The translations under genes and the position numbers were made by a program. DNA of 64,000 bases. Origin: Saccharothrix sp. NRRL B-16348. Its GTDB lineage: Bacteria; Actinomycetota; Actinomycetes; Mycobacteriales; Pseudonocardiaceae. This document shows positions 34,222 through 44,282 of this stretch, piece by piece (position 1 is the first letter of the stretch; the number at the start of each line of letters is the position of its first letter). Below the pieces are notes generated by a model. The model was not told where the DNA came from. It did not search any database and worked only from the letters and a program-made list of their open reading frames with translations. The stretch covers positions 62,001-126,000 of the forward strand of contig NZ_LGED01000001.1 of the NCBI RefSeq assembly GCF_001280085.1, read 5' to 3'.

Positions 34222-35193
34222 ATGCGCATCCTGGTGCTCGGCGGAACGGTGTTCCTCAGCAAGGCGACGGCCGCCGAAGCGGTGCGGCGGGGGCACGAGG
34301 TGGTCTGCGCGGCACGCGGGGAGTCCGGTCGGGTGCCCGACGGCGCGGTGCTCGTGCCGGTCGACCGGGACGTCGACCTGGGGCCGCTCGAAGGCGCGCA
34401 CTTCGACGCCGTGGTGGACGTGGCCAAGATGTCGGTCACCTGGGTCCGCCGGGCGTTGAGATCCGTGACCGCCGACCACTGGACGTTCGTCTCCAGCTGC
34501 TCCGTCTACGCCGACCACTCCGTCCCCGGCACGACGGCCACCCTGGACCCGCTGGAGGACGACCCGGACGCCCCGATGTCGTCGGACCGCTACGGCGCGA
34601 TCAAGGTCGCCGGTGAGCACGCCGTCCGCGACGCCGTCGGCGACCGCGCCTTCATCGTCCGCGCCGGCCTCATCACCGGCCCCGGCGACCCGAGCGACCG
34701 GTTCGGGTACTGGCCGGGCCGGTTGTCCCAGGGCGGCCGGGTCGCCGTGCCCGACGCGCCCGACCAGCCCGCGCAGCACGTCGACGTGCGCGACCTCGCC
34801 GCCTGGATCGTGGACGCCGCCGAGCACCGCACCACCGGCACCTACGACGCGATCGGGCCGGCCAACCCGTTGTCGCTGGTCCTGGGCGAGATCGCGGGGG
34901 CCGTCGCGCCGCCGGGCACGGTGCTCGTCCGCGTGCCCCAGCCCGTCCTCCAGCGGCACGGGGTCGAGCCGTGGACGGGGCCGAGGTCGTTGCCGCTGTG
35001 GCTGCCGCCGACGCACCGGGCGATGATGTTCCGCGACGCGGGCCCCGCGCTGGCCGCCGGGCTGCGGGTCCGGCCCACGGCCGAGACGGCGGTGGACGCG
35101 TTGGCGTACGAGCGGACCCTCGGCCTGGACCGCGGCCGACGCGCGGGCCTGCCGCCGGACGTGGAGGACGCGCTGCTGCACGACGTGGGCTGA
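34222..35193 (+). CDS. NAD-dependent epimerase/dehydratase family (extended SDR) protein
   Basis: This is an extended short-chain dehydrogenase-like protein of 323 residues. The Rossmann motif is MRILVLGGTVFLSKATAAEA (a GGTxFL variant of GxxGxxG, as in isoflavone-reductase-like and plastid mRNA-binding-type SDRs). Further blocks are HFDAVVDVAKM, WTFVSSCSVYADHS, a catalytic-type Tyr-x3-Lys in DRYGAIKVAGEHAV, and GRVAVPDAPDQPAQHVDVRDLAAWIV. The ATG follows GGGTGGGG. The substrate is unknown. It could share a transcript with the metallo-beta-lactamase-fold gene 59 bases downstream. Confidence 0.85.
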   Translation: MRILVLGGTVFLSKATAAEAVRRGHEVVCAARGESGRVPDGAVLVPVDRDVDLGPLEGAHFDAVVDVAKMSVTWVRRALRSVTADHWTFVSSCSVYADHSVPGTTATLDPLEDDPDAPMSSDRYGAIKVAGEHAVRDAVGDRAFIVRAGLITGPGDPSDRFGYWPGRLSQGGRVAVPDAPDQPAQHVDVRDLAAWIVDAAEHRTTGTYDAIGPANPLSLVLGEIAGAVAPPGTVLVRVPQPVLQRHGVEPWTGPRSLPLWLPPTHRAMMFRDAGPALAAGLRVRPTAETAVDALAYERTLGLDRGRRAGLPPDVEDALLHDVG

Positions 35194-35252
35194 GCGACCG
35201 GCCGCGGACCGGAGTAGAACTTCTCCTCGGGGACCGGATGAGAGGAGCGCTC

Positions 35253-35864
35253 ATGCTGATCGCCCACTTCGGGCACTCGTGCCTGCTGGTCGACACCGGC
35301 GCGGCACGGCTGCTGTTCGACCCCGGCGTTTACTCGTCCGGTTTCGAGGTGGTCGACGGCCTCGACGCGATCCTGGTCACGCACGAGCACCGCGACCACG
35401 TCGACCCCGGCAAGCTGGCCGGTGTCCGCGCGGCCAACCCCGACGCGCGCCTGGTCGCCCCGTTCGACCTGGAGGGCGCCGAGATCGTCAAGCCCGGTGA
35501 CGCCCTGGAGTTCGGCGGCACGGTCGTCAGCGTCCTCGACGCGCCGCACGAGGTGATCCACGACCAGATCGAGCTGCCGGTGAACGTCGGCTACCTGGTC
35601 GACCACGGCGCGTTCTACCACCCCGGCGACTCGCTGACCGTGCCCGAGCAGCGCGTCGACGTCCTCGGCCTGCCCACGGCCGCGCCCTGGATGAAGGTCT
35701 CCGACGCGGCGGACTTCCTGGCGAAGGTCGGCCCGCGCAAGGCCGTCCCGATCCACGAGGCGATCCTGGCGCAGACCGAGGTCTTCTACCGCGTCCTGGT
35801 CGGCACCGCGCCCGACGGCGTCGAGGTCGTCGTGCTGCCCCGGGGCGAGGCGGTCGAGCTGTAG
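35253..35864 (+). CDS. MBL-fold metallohydrolase (UlaG-like)
   Basis: This is a protein of 203 residues with the metallo-beta-lactamase fold: MLIAHFGHSCLLVDTGAARLLFDPG, then the metal ligand motif VTHEHRDHVDP (HxHxDH, about 45-55), FYHPGDSLTVP (third ligand His/Asp) and AVPIHEAIL (final His). This layout is that of UlaG-like hydrolases. The ATG at 35253 is preferred, with AGAGGAG six bases upstream. The last 79 bases overlap the 3' end of the convergent gene at 35786-36505. Confidence 0.88.
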   Translation: MLIAHFGHSCLLVDTGAARLLFDPGVYSSGFEVVDGLDAILVTHEHRDHVDPGKLAGVRAANPDARLVAPFDLEGAEIVKPGDALEFGGTVVSVLDAPHEVIHDQIELPVNVGYLVDHGAFYHPGDSLTVPEQRVDVLGLPTAAPWMKVSDAADFLAKVGPRKAVPIHEAILAQTEVFYRVLVGTAPDGVEVVVLPRGEAVEL

Positions 35865-36505
35865 GTCGTGGGCGACGCGCCGTGGTGCAGGGCCAGGTCG
35901 ACGGCCTCCAGCAGCGCCTCGCGCGGCCCCAGCCGGTCGAGGTCCGCCGCGTCGACGCCGATCCGCACGAGCCCGCCGCGCCGCGCCGCCCGGCCGACGC
36001 CGAGCAGGTAGCTCCAGTGCTCGCCGACCATCCGCACCCGGCCCACCCGGACGTCGCCGGTGCGCAGGTCGCGCACGCCCGCCATGTCGGCGCACACCGC
36101 GAACCGGTGCCGGCGCAGTGCGACCACCGTGCCCGGTGACGCGAGCCAGCCAGGCGGCGCGAACAGGTTCGTCGCGAGCCCCAACCGCGCCACCGCGGCA
36201 CGCGCGGCGACCAGCCGCAACCCCGCCTCGTGCGCGGGCAGCGCGGAGAACTCGGCACGGCGGCGCAGCGACACGGCCCGGCGCGTCGGGTCCGGCTGGT
36301 GGTCGAAACCGTGCAGGACCAGCGCGTCACCGCCGGCCACGCGACGCCGCACCCAGCTCAGCGCCTCACCGGGCACGGCCTTGCGCGGCGCGAGGAGCAG
36401 CGACAACGGCACCCGCCGCCGGTCGAGCTCGGCGGCGAGGTCGGCGCACCGGGCGAGCGTGCTCGGCCCGATGCCGGACAGCGAAACCACGAGTTCGGCG
36501 ACCAT
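35786..36505 (-). CDS. DUF2334 / polysaccharide-deacetylase-like protein
   Basis: This is a protein of 239 residues. Recognisable blocks: ELVVSLSGIGPSTLARCADLAAELDRRRVPLSLLLAPRK, DALVLHGFDHQPDP (metal-binding-type His/Asp), FSALPAHEAGLRLVAARAAVARLGLATNLFAPPGWLAS and FAVCADMAGVRDLRTG. These match the DUF2334 family related to polysaccharide deacetylases. The last 25 residues (GASPTTYSSTASPRGSTTTSTPSG) are low complexity and arise where the gene overlaps the convergent MBL-fold gene by 79 bases. Catalytic activity is uncertain. Confidence 0.75.
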   Translation of the reverse strand: MVAELVVSLSGIGPSTLARCADLAAELDRRRVPLSLLLAPRKAVPGEALSWVRRRVAGGDALVLHGFDHQPDPTRRAVSLRRRAEFSALPAHEAGLRLVAARAAVARLGLATNLFAPPGWLASPGTVVALRRHRFAVCADMAGVRDLRTGDVRVGRVRMVGEHWSYLLGVGRAARRGGLVRIGVDAADLDRLGPREALLEAVDLALHHGASPTTYSSTASPRGSTTTSTPSGAVPTRTR

Positions 36506-36577
36506 GCCACCCAGTGCGCCGCACCGGCGTGTCGCCCGCTCTAAGACGAGGTGACGGCAGGATGCGGAGCCGGCGAA

Positions 36578-37495
<918 letters not shown>

Positions 37496-37530
37496 GGGCG
37501 GCCCTTCCCACCTGCGGCAAGATTCCTCCC

Positions 37531-38382
37531 ATGCGCGCACCCGGACTGATACTCGCCGTGACCACCGTCCTCGCGGTCGCCTGCGCCCCCGCGGACGAGA
37601 CCGCGACGCCGACCAACCAGGTGGACGGCGTGGCCTGCACGAAGGACAAGCTGCCGACCCTCACCCAGGGCAAGATCACGTTCGGCACGGACCAGCCGGC
37701 GTACGAGCCGTGGTTCGTGGACGACGACCCGACCAACGGCAAGGGCTTCGAGTCCGCCATCGCCTACGCGCTGGCCGACGAGCTCGGCTACGCGAAGACC
37801 GACGTGGTGTGGACGCGGGTGCCGTTCAACGCGGCCATCCAGCCCGGCCGCAAGACCTACGACATGGACCTGAACGAGTTCTCGATCACCGAGGAGCGCA
37901 AGCAGGCCGTCGACTTCTCCGCGCCGTACTACGACGTGGACCAGGCCGTGATCACGCTGAACTCGTCCAAGGCCGCGTCGGTCAAGACGCAGGCCGAGCT
38001 GAAGCAGGTCAAGATCGGCGCGCAGGTCGGCACGACGAGCTTCGACGCCGCCCAGCGCCTGCAGCCGGAGCAGGACGTCGCGGTCTACAACACCAACGAC
38101 GACGCCAAGGCCGCGTTGCGCGCCGGGCAGATCGACGCGCTGGTGGTGGACCTGCCGACCGCGTTCTACATCACGTCCGCGGAGCTGGAGGACGGGCTGA
38201 TCGTCGGCCAGATCCCGGCGGGCGACGGCAAGCCCGAGCAGTTCGGCATCGTGCTGGACAAGGGCAGCGCGCTCACCCCGTGCGTCTCGACGGCCGTCGA
38301 GAACCTGCGCGCCGACGGCACGCTGGCCAAGATCGAGCAGGAGTGGCTGTCGTCCGCGGGCACCGCACCCGAGCTGAAGTGA
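37531..38382 (+). CDS. Amino-acid-type ABC transporter substrate-binding lipoprotein
   Basis: This is an SBP_bac_3 family lipoprotein of 283 residues. The signal peptide [20 protein letters not shown] has lipobox LAVAC. The mature protein shows [70 protein letters not shown] and [12 protein letters not shown], the polar amino acid binder pattern. It is first in a three-gene operon with 4-base overlaps. The ligand is unknown. Confidence 0.92.
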   Translation: MRAPGLILAVTTVLAVACAPADETATPTNQVDGVACTKDKLPTLTQGKITFGTDQPAYEPWFVDDDPTNGKGFESAIAYALADELGYAKTDVVWTRVPFNAAIQPGRKTYDMDLNEFSITEERKQAVDFSAPYYDVDQAVITLNSSKAASVKTQAELKQVKIGAQVGTTSFDAAQRLQPEQDVAVYNTNDDAKAALRAGQIDALVVDLPTAFYITSAELEDGLIVGQIPAGDGKPEQFGIVLDKGSALTPCVSTAVENLRADGTLAKIEQEWLSSAGTAPELK

Positions 38383-39209
38383 CGAGCGAGCTGCAACGGG
38401 AGCGCTTGGCGTACAAGCGTTCCCGTTCGCGGCGGTCAACGCTGGTCGCCCTGCTGTCGACCGCCGTGTTCGCCGTCGCGGTCGGGGTCACCGTCGCCCG
38501 CGCGCCCGGCTGGCCACGCGTGCGGCAGTCGTTCTTCAACGTGGAGATCGCGTGGCGCTCGCTGCCGTCGATCCTCGAAGGGCTCTGGCTGAACCTGCGC
38601 GTGCTGGCGGTGTGCGGGGTGCTGATCCTGGTGCTGGCGCTGGTCGTGGCGGCGATGCGCACGCTGCGCGGCCCGGTGTGGTTCCCGCTGCGCGCGCTGG
38701 CGACGGTGTACGTGGACCTGTTCCGCGGCCTGCCGCTGATCATCCTGCTGTACCTGGTCGGGTTCGGCCTGCCCGCGTTGCGGCTGACCGGCGTGCCGAA
38801 CGACTTCGTCGTGCTGGGCGGCGCGGCGCTCGTGCTCGCGTACACCGCGTACGTGGCGGAGGTGTTCCGCGCGGGCATCGAATCGGTCCACCCGTCGCAG
38901 GTCGCGGCGGCCCGGTCGCTCGGGCTGGGGCCGGGCAAGACGTTGCGGCTGGTCGTGCTGCCGCAGGCGGTGCGGCGGGTGATGCCCGCGCTGCTGAACG
39001 ACTTCGTGGCGCTGCAGAAGGACTGCGGGCTGATCTCCGTGCTCGGCGCGGTGGACGCGGTGCGCGCGGCGCAGATCGAGCAGGCCCGGGCGTTCAACTT
39101 CACCCCGTACGTGGTGGCGGGGCTGCTGTTCGTGCTGCTCGCGGCGCCGACGGCGCGGTTCGCCGACGCGTTGGGCCGCCGGCTGGAACGCCGTCAGGGG
39201 GGACGATGA
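38379..39209 (+). CDS. Amino-acid-type ABC transporter permease
   Basis: This is a membrane permease of 276 residues (HisM/GlnP family). A cytoplasmic basic N-terminus is followed by a TM (VALLSTAVFAVAVGVTVA), then helices around LRVLAVCGVLILVLALVVAAM, VDLFRGLPLIILLYLVGFGLPAL and GGAALVLAYTAYVAEVFRAGIESVHPSQVAAARSLGLGPGKTLRLVVLPQAVRRV, which holds the EAA loop contacting the ATPase. GTG overlaps the binding-protein stop. The N-terminus is longer than usual. Confidence 0.92.
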   Translation: MTSELQRERLAYKRSRSRRSTLVALLSTAVFAVAVGVTVARAPGWPRVRQSFFNVEIAWRSLPSILEGLWLNLRVLAVCGVLILVLALVVAAMRTLRGPVWFPLRALATVYVDLFRGLPLIILLYLVGFGLPALRLTGVPNDFVVLGGAALVLAYTAYVAEVFRAGIESVHPSQVAAARSLGLGPGKTLRLVVLPQAVRRVMPALLNDFVALQKDCGLISVLGAVDAVRAAQIEQARAFNFTPYVVAGLLFVLLAAPTARFADALGRRLERRQGGR

Positions 39210-39955
39210 CCGAACCGGTGCTCAGCGTGCGCGGCGTCGTGAAGCGGTACGGCGACCACGTCGTGCTGGACGGGGTCAGCCTCGACGTGCACGAGCACGA
39301 GGTCGTCACCGTGATCGGGTCGTCGGGGTCGGGCAAGTCGACCCTGCTGCGGTGCGTGAACCTGCTGGAGGAGCTGGACGACGGCCAGGTGCTGCTCGAC
39401 GGCCTGGACGTGTCCGACCCGAGGGTGGACGCCGACGTGGCGCGGCGCGGCATGGGCATCGTGTTCCAGGCGTTCAACCTGTTCCCGCACATGAGCGTGC
39501 TGGACAACGTCACCCTCGCGCCGCGCGTGGTGCACGGCGTGCCGCGCGACGAGGCCGAGCGCAACGCCCTCGACCTGCTCGAACGGGTCGGTCTCGGTGA
39601 CCGCGCCCGCAGCTACCCGGAGCGGCTGTCCGGCGGGCAGCAGCAGCGGGTGGCGATCGCGCGGGCGTTGGCCTACTCGCCGCGGCTGCTGCTGCTCGAC
39701 GAGATCACCAGCGCGTTGGACCCGGAACTCGTCGGCGAGGTGTTGGCGCTGGTCAGGGAGCTGGCCGTCAGTGGTCGGACGATCTTGATGGCGACCCACG
39801 AGATGGGGTTCGCCCGGCAGGTCGCCGACCGCGTGGTGTTCCTCGACGGCGGCAGGCTGGTCGAGTCCGGACCGCCCGAGCAGGTGCTCGGCGAGCCCGT
39901 GCACCCGCGCACCCGGCAGTTCCTCCGGCGGATCATCGAGGCGGGCCGCCTCTAG
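39206..39955 (+). CDS. Amino-acid-type ABC transporter ATP-binding protein
   Basis: This is an ATPase of 249 residues (GlnQ/HisP type). Walker A is GSSGSGKST (about 38-46), the Q-loop FQAFNLFPHMSV, signature LSGGQQQRVAIARAL, Walker B LLLLDEITSALD and switch His in MATHEMGF. Its ATG overlaps the permease stop. Together with the two upstream genes it forms a complete importer that would energise uptake of a polar amino acid. Confidence 0.94.
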   Translation: MTEPVLSVRGVVKRYGDHVVLDGVSLDVHEHEVVTVIGSSGSGKSTLLRCVNLLEELDDGQVLLDGLDVSDPRVDADVARRGMGIVFQAFNLFPHMSVLDNVTLAPRVVHGVPRDEAERNALDLLERVGLGDRARSYPERLSGGQQQRVAIARALAYSPRLLLLDEITSALDPELVGEVLALVRELAVSGRTILMATHEMGFARQVADRVVFLDGGRLVESGPPEQVLGEPVHPRTRQFLRRIIEAGRL

Positions 39956-39990
39956 GCCGGTCGGGAGACTCCACTTGGGGTATCGGACGA

Positions 39991-40446
39991 GTGACCCCTA
40001 CTCTGCTTGGCGTGGTCCATCGGAAGGCGTTTGCAGCGCCCGTCGCGGCGAGCGGCGGGCTGCTCCTGCTGCTGTTCACCGGCGCGTGCGCGAAGCCGTC
40101 GGCGAGTCCGGAGCCGGTGGTGCTCCCGACGATGTCCAGCTCGGCGCCGGTGACCTCGATCCCGGCGGTCGCGAACATCTCGGTCCGCCCGGCGGCCACC
40201 ACCACCACGCCGCCGCCACCACCGACGGTCGCCGCGACGACCGAACCTCCGCCGCCGCCTCCGGTGCAGGTCCAGCCCCCGCCGAAGCCGACGGCCGAGC
40301 CGACGACGACCCCGCCCCGGTTCGACCAGGTGGCCCTGGAGGGCTTCCCGTGCGACGAGGAGGGCGCGACCGCGGTCGACCCGGCCGGTCGCGACCTGGT
40401 GTGCGAACGCACCCGCCGAGGCCGCCTGGTCTGGGATAAGGCCTGA
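39991..40446 (+). CDS. Small proline-rich lipoprotein
   Basis: This is a protein of 151 residues of unknown function. The signal segment FAAPVAASGGLLLLLFTGACAK has lipobox FTGAC. The centre (about 55-110) is Pro/Thr-rich (TTTTPPPPPTVAATTEPPPPPPVQVQPPP), typical of a cell-wall-spanning linker, and a small C-terminal part (FDQVALEGFPCDEEGATAVDPAGRDLVCERTRRGRLVWDKA) carries two Cys. The GTG at 39991 follows GGGG; a GTG at 40012 is possible. Confidence 0.7.
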   Translation: MTPTLLGVVHRKAFAAPVAASGGLLLLLFTGACAKPSASPEPVVLPTMSSSAPVTSIPAVANISVRPAATTTTPPPPPTVAATTEPPPPPPVQVQPPPKPTAEPTTTPPRFDQVALEGFPCDEEGATAVDPAGRDLVCERTRRGRLVWDKA

Positions 40447-40522
40447 ATGCCGCTGCTCCGCAGACGGCAGCGAGGTCGCGCGGTGGTCCTGGTCGCGACG
40501 AGCGGTCAGGGGACCGAGCGGG

Positions 40523-41956
40523 TCAGAGGATCGGCTCGGGCACGTAGCCGGCGGCGGCCGGGTACTTCGCCACCACGTCCTCGACCTGCCGCACCACGTC
40601 CGCGACCTGGTACTCGGCCACGCCGGTGAACGACAGGCGGTCGGCCAGCAGGCCGTCCAGGGCGGCGCGGTCCAGCGGCAGGCGGTCGTCGGCGGCGAAC
40701 CGGTCCAGCAGGTCGTTCTCGGCCAGGCCCTGCTCGCGCATGGCCAGCGCCACCGCGACCGAGTGCTCCTTGATGACCTCGTGCGCGGTCTCCCGGCCGA
40801 CGCCCGCGCGGATCGCCGCCATCAGCACCTTCGTGGTCCCCAGGAACGGCAGGTAGCGGTCCAGCTCGCGGGCGACGACCGCCGGGTACGCGCCGAACTC
40901 GTCCAGCACCGTGATGAACGTCTCCAGCAGCCCGTCGAAGGCGAAGAACGCGTCCGGCAGCGCGACCCGGCGCACCACCGAGCACGACACGTCGCCCTCG
41001 TTCCACTGGTCGCCCGCCAGCTCGCCGACCATGGACAGGTAGCCGCGCAGGATGACCGCGAAGCCGTTGACCCGCTCGCACGACCGGGTGTTCATCTTGT
41101 GCGGCATCGCGCTGGAGCCGACCTGGCCCGCCTTGAAGCCCTCGGTGACCAGCTCGTGGCCCGCCATCAGCCGGATCGTCTTGGCCAGCGACGACGGTCC
41201 CGCGGCCAGCTGCACGAGGGTGGACAGCACGTCGAAGTCCAGCGACCGCGGGTAGACCTGGCCGACGCTGGTCAGCACGGTCGTGAAGCCCAGGTGGCCC
41301 GCGACGCTCCGCTCCAGCTCGACCAGCTTGTCCCGGTCGCCGCCGAGCAGGTCGAGCATGTCCTGCGCGGTGCCGACCGGGCCCTTGACGCCGCGCAGCG
41401 GGTAGCGCGCGATCAGCTCGTCCAGCCGGCGGAACGCGGCCAGCAGCTCGTCCGCGGCGGTGGCGAAGCGCTTGCCGAGCGTGGTGGCCTGGGCGGCGAC
41501 GTTGTGCGAACGGCCCGCCATCACCAGGTCGGTGTGCTCGGCGGCACGGCGGGCGAGGCGCGCCAGCACGGCCGCCGCCTTGCCGCGCACGTGCTCGAGC
41601 GACCGCAGCACCTGCAGCTGCTCGACGTTCTCGGTGAGGTCGCGCGAGGTCATGCCCTTGTGCACGTGCTCGTGCCCGGCCAGCGCGTTGAACTCCTCGA
41701 TGCGCGCCTTCACGTCGTGCCGGGTGACGCGCTCGCGCTCGGCGATGGACGCCAGGTCGACCTGCTCGACCACCCGCTCGTAGTCCGCGACGGCCTCGGC
41801 GGGCACGTCGATGCCGAGCTCGGCCTGCGCCTTCAGCACGGCGAGCCACAGCCGCCGCTCCAGCACGATCTTGTGCTCGGCGGACCACAGGGTGGCCAGC
41901 TCGGTGGAGGCGTAGCGACCGGCGAGGACATTGGCGATGCGGGGCTTGACCGTCAC
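40523..41956 (-). CDS. purB: Adenylosuccinate lyase PurB
   Basis: This enzyme of 477 residues cleaves SAICAR and adenylosuccinate, releasing fumarate. Motifs: RKDVKAR-type helix (TRHDVKARIEEFNALAGHEHVHKGMTSRDLTENVEQLQ), AGRSHNVAAQATTLGKRFA with the catalytic His, and the superfamily signature GSSAMPHKMNTRSCERVNGFA. It resembles the longer actinobacterial PurB form. The GTG start precedes TVKPRIANVLAGRYAS. It belongs to the dispersed purine set on the minus strand. Confidence 0.96.
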   Translation of the reverse strand: MTVKPRIANVLAGRYASTELATLWSAEHKIVLERRLWLAVLKAQAELGIDVPAEAVADYERVVEQVDLASIAERERVTRHDVKARIEEFNALAGHEHVHKGMTSRDLTENVEQLQVLRSLEHVRGKAAAVLARLARRAAEHTDLVMAGRSHNVAAQATTLGKRFATAADELLAAFRRLDELIARYPLRGVKGPVGTAQDMLDLLGGDRDKLVELERSVAGHLGFTTVLTSVGQVYPRSLDFDVLSTLVQLAAGPSSLAKTIRLMAGHELVTEGFKAGQVGSSAMPHKMNTRSCERVNGFAVILRGYLSMVGELAGDQWNEGDVSCSVVRRVALPDAFFAFDGLLETFITVLDEFGAYPAVVARELDRYLPFLGTTKVLMAAIRAGVGRETAHEVIKEHSVAVALAMREQGLAENDLLDRFAADDRLPLDRAALDGLLADRLSFTGVAEYQVADVVRQVEDVVAKYPAAAGYVPEPIL

Positions 41957-42003
41957 GTGACCAGCTTATTTCGCCCGGACGGGCGGCCGGACGCCGGGGA
42001 GCG

Positions 42004-42786
42004 TCAGAGCAGCTCCACCCTCGGGTCGGTGGCCAGCGCCGCCAACTGGTCGTACGTCAGCGCGACCTTCTCCGGCAGCACGCCCTCCGCGGGCGGCTGG
42101 TAGCCGAAGGCGCGGACCTCCACCACCGAGCCGTCGAGGCGGAAGTGCGCCACGGTGTGCATGACGCCCTTCGGGTCCGGGAGGGTGGTCGTCCGCCAGG
42201 ACGACGTCACCGTGCTGCCGTCCCCTTGCCGGATCGGGCCCTCGCACCCGGCTTCGTCGCAGAACCTCTCCTGGGTCATCCCCGACGAGGGCGGGGCGAG
42301 CCGCACCATCACCCTGCTGGCGCCCACGCCGTCGTGGAAGCTCAGCAACGCGTAGAGGTGTCCTGAGCCGATGTCGACCACCTCGGCCGACACCACCTTC
42401 GCGGCGGGCGCGACCTCGGGGAACCTCTTGCTCAGGTACGCCGAGAGGTAGGCCTTGGCGCCCGCCATGGACGTGGTGGCGGGCGGCTTCTCGATCGTGG
42501 ACGACGGTGTCGTGGCCGGAGCCGGGGTCTGGCTCGCCGGCGGCGACGCCGTGGTCGTCAGCACGGACCCGCTCGCCGCGTCGACGCCCCGCCGCTGGTC
42601 CACCACGCCGGGCAGGGCCAGCACCGTGCCGGTGAGGGCGAGCGTCGCCACCGCCACGGCCACCAGCGCGCGACGGCGCCTGCGCACGTGCTGGGCGCGT
42701 CGGATCAGCTCGTCGGCGTCGAAGTCCAACGGCGGCTCGTCGCCGACCGCGGCCCGCAAACCCTCCCGCAGGTCTGCCTCGCTCAT
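42004..42786 (-). CDS. Single-pass membrane protein paired with SigE-type sigma factor (pair 2)
   Basis: This is a protein of 260 residues. Cytoplasmic N-terminus MSEADLREGLRAAVGDEPPLDFDADELIRRAQHVRRRRR, TM helix (ALVAVAVATLALTGTVLAL, about 40-58), Thr/Pro/Ser-rich linker (75-105), then an extracytoplasmic domain with Cys in ERFCDEAGCEGPIRQ. The N-terminus shares the DEPPL-centred pattern with 5002-5787. It overlaps the upstream sigma factor gene (ATGA). An anti-sigma or signal-receiving role is inferred from this arrangement; there is no zinc anti-sigma motif. Confidence 0.65.
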   Translation of the reverse strand: MSEADLREGLRAAVGDEPPLDFDADELIRRAQHVRRRRRALVAVAVATLALTGTVLALPGVVDQRRGVDAASGSVLTTTASPPASQTPAPATTPSSTIEKPPATTSMAGAKAYLSAYLSKRFPEVAPAAKVVSAEVVDIGSGHLYALLSFHDGVGASRVMVRLAPPSSGMTQERFCDEAGCEGPIRQGDGSTVTSSWRTTTLPDPKGVMHTVAHFRLDGSVVEVRAFGYQPPAEGVLPEKVALTYDQLAALATDPRVELL

Positions 42787-43313
42787 GACGCCACCACCGC
42801 CCCTCGCTCCAGTTCCTCCACGGCCGCGCGCAGCGCCGAGAGCCCACGTGCCGTCTGGCTCTTGACCGTGCCCTCGGTGCACCCCATCGCCACCGCGACC
42901 TCGCTCACCGGCAGGTCCTCGAAGTACCTCAGCACCAGCACGGCCCGCTGACGCGGCGGCACCCGCAGCAACCCCGCCTGCACCAGGTCGCGCGCCCACA
43001 ACTGCTCCCCCGCCCGTTCCGGGTCGGCCGCGGCGTCGGCGACGTCGGGCACCTCGCCGTCCCGCTGCTCGGCCCGCCGCCACGGTCTGCGCTTCTCGTC
43101 CAGCCACGTGCGCAGCAGCACCTTGCGGGCGTACCCGGAGGCGTTGTCCCGCCACTCGATCCGGGGCCACGCCTGGTACAGCTTGAGCAGGCTGGCCTGC
43201 ATCAGGTCCTCGGCCGTGTGCCAGTCGCCGCAGAACAGGTACGCGGTGCGCCGCAGCGAAGCGGCGTGGCTCACCGCGAACTCACGGAAGCCCTGCTCTT
43301 CGGCCTTGCGCAT
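42783..43313 (-). CDS. SigE-family RNA polymerase sigma factor (pair 2)
   Basis: This is an ECF sigma factor of 176 residues. Region 2: FREFAVSHAASLRRTAYLFCGDWHTAEDLMQASLLKLYQAW. Region 4: LLRVPPRQRAVLVLRYFEDLPVSEVAVAMGCTEGTVKSQTARGLSALR. The ATG was chosen at the first protein-like Met. It is coupled to the membrane partner downstream and is paralogous to 5784-6272 and 45142-45660. Confidence 0.9.
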   Translation of the reverse strand: MRKAEEQGFREFAVSHAASLRRTAYLFCGDWHTAEDLMQASLLKLYQAWPRIEWRDNASGYARKVLLRTWLDEKRRPWRRAEQRDGEVPDVADAAADPERAGEQLWARDLVQAGLLRVPPRQRAVLVLRYFEDLPVSEVAVAMGCTEGTVKSQTARGLSALRAAVEELERGAVVAS

Positions 43314-43360
43314 GCGATCCGGTCCCCTTCCGCGCTCCACCCTCTTCCACGCGGCGGGGT

Positions 43361-43945
43361 TCAGCGGGGTTGCATCGCCTTGCCGAGCATCCGCCGAGCG
43401 GCCGCCCTGGGGTCCGGGCTGATCTCGATGAGCGCGTTCACCACGGCCCCGTCGACCAGCGCGATCAGTTCTTCGACGCGTTCCCGGCTGACCGGCTGAC
43501 CGGCCCGGGCGAAGATGTCGAACAGCAGGGAGTGCAGCTCGCCGGACATCCTGCGCATCAACGGCCGCAGGTAGGGCCGCCTGCCCGTGGCGACCAGGCG
43601 TTCGTAGCGCAGCAGCACGGCTTCGGCGTCGCGGTTGCCGGACGGCCCGAGCAGCAGGTCGAGCACCAGCTCGACGAACGCGTCGCCGCCGCACTCGGCC
43701 GGGTCCAGCTCGTCCAGCCTGGCCTTGCCGTAGGCCAGCTCGGCGTTGCCCTGGAACTCCAGGGCCGCGGTCACCAGCTCGTCGAGCGAGTCGAAGTAGT
43801 ACGTGGTGGAGGCCAGCGGCAGGCCGGCGCGCTCGGCGACGGCGCGGTGCCGGATCGCGTCGAAGCCGCCGTCGACCAGGAGGCCGGCGGCGGCTTCGAC
43901 CAGCGCCTGGCGCCGGCGTTCGCCCTTCGGCGTTGCGGCTGTCAT
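43361..43945 (-). CDS. TetR-family regulator linked to SMR exporter
   Basis: This is a regulator of 194 residues. The HTH is in ERRRQALVEAAAGLLVDGGFDAIRHRAVAERAGLPLASTTYYFDSLDELV; the C-terminal ligand domain follows. It is transcribed with, and lies 13 bases downstream of, the SMR exporter gene. An inverted repeat in the exporter promoter region (44310-44329) is the likely operator, giving autoregulation and inducible export. Confidence 0.92.
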   Translation of the reverse strand: MTAATPKGERRRQALVEAAAGLLVDGGFDAIRHRAVAERAGLPLASTTYYFDSLDELVTAALEFQGNAELAYGKARLDELDPAECGGDAFVELVLDLLLGPSGNRDAEAVLLRYERLVATGRRPYLRPLMRRMSGELHSLLFDIFARAGQPVSRERVEELIALVDGAVVNALIEISPDPRAAARRMLGKAMQPR

Positions 43946-43958
43946 TGCAGGGAAGGTA

Positions 43959-44282
43959 CTAGTGCCCGCCGCCGGCCAGGTTGAGGCCGATGACGCCGCT
44001 GACGATGAGGCCGAGGGAGACCAGCTTGACCGTGCTGACGCCGTCGCCGAGCCAGATCATGCCGATCACGGCGGTGAGCGCCGCGCCGATCCCGGTCCAC
44101 ACCGCGTAGGCCGGTCCGGCGGGCAGCTGCTTCATGGCCCACGCCAGCCCCGCGAAGCTGATCGTCGCGAACACCGCGAACGCCACGGTCCACCACAGCC
44201 TGCTGAAGCCGTCGGACAGCTTCAGCGCGACCGCCCAGCCCGCCTCGAAGAAGCCGGACACGATGAGCACGGCCCACGCCAT
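43959..44282 (-). CDS. sugE: Small multidrug resistance exporter, SugE/Gdx type
   Basis: This is a four-helix membrane protein of 107 residues. MAWAVLIVSGFFEAGWAVALKLSDGFSRLWW shows the conserved membrane Glu in helix 1 (here FFEAGWA) and F-S-R-L typical of SugE; LAWAMKQLPAGPAYAVWTGIGA is the SugE/Gdx signature rather than EmrE. SugE proteins export guanidinium and some quaternary ammonium compounds with proton exchange. GGGAGG lies 8 bases before the ATG. It is co-transcribed with a TetR regulator. Confidence 0.9.
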   Translation of the reverse strand: MAWAVLIVSGFFEAGWAVALKLSDGFSRLWWTVAFAVFATISFAGLAWAMKQLPAGPAYAVWTGIGAALTAVIGMIWLGDGVSTVKLVSLGLIVSGVIGLNLAGGGH

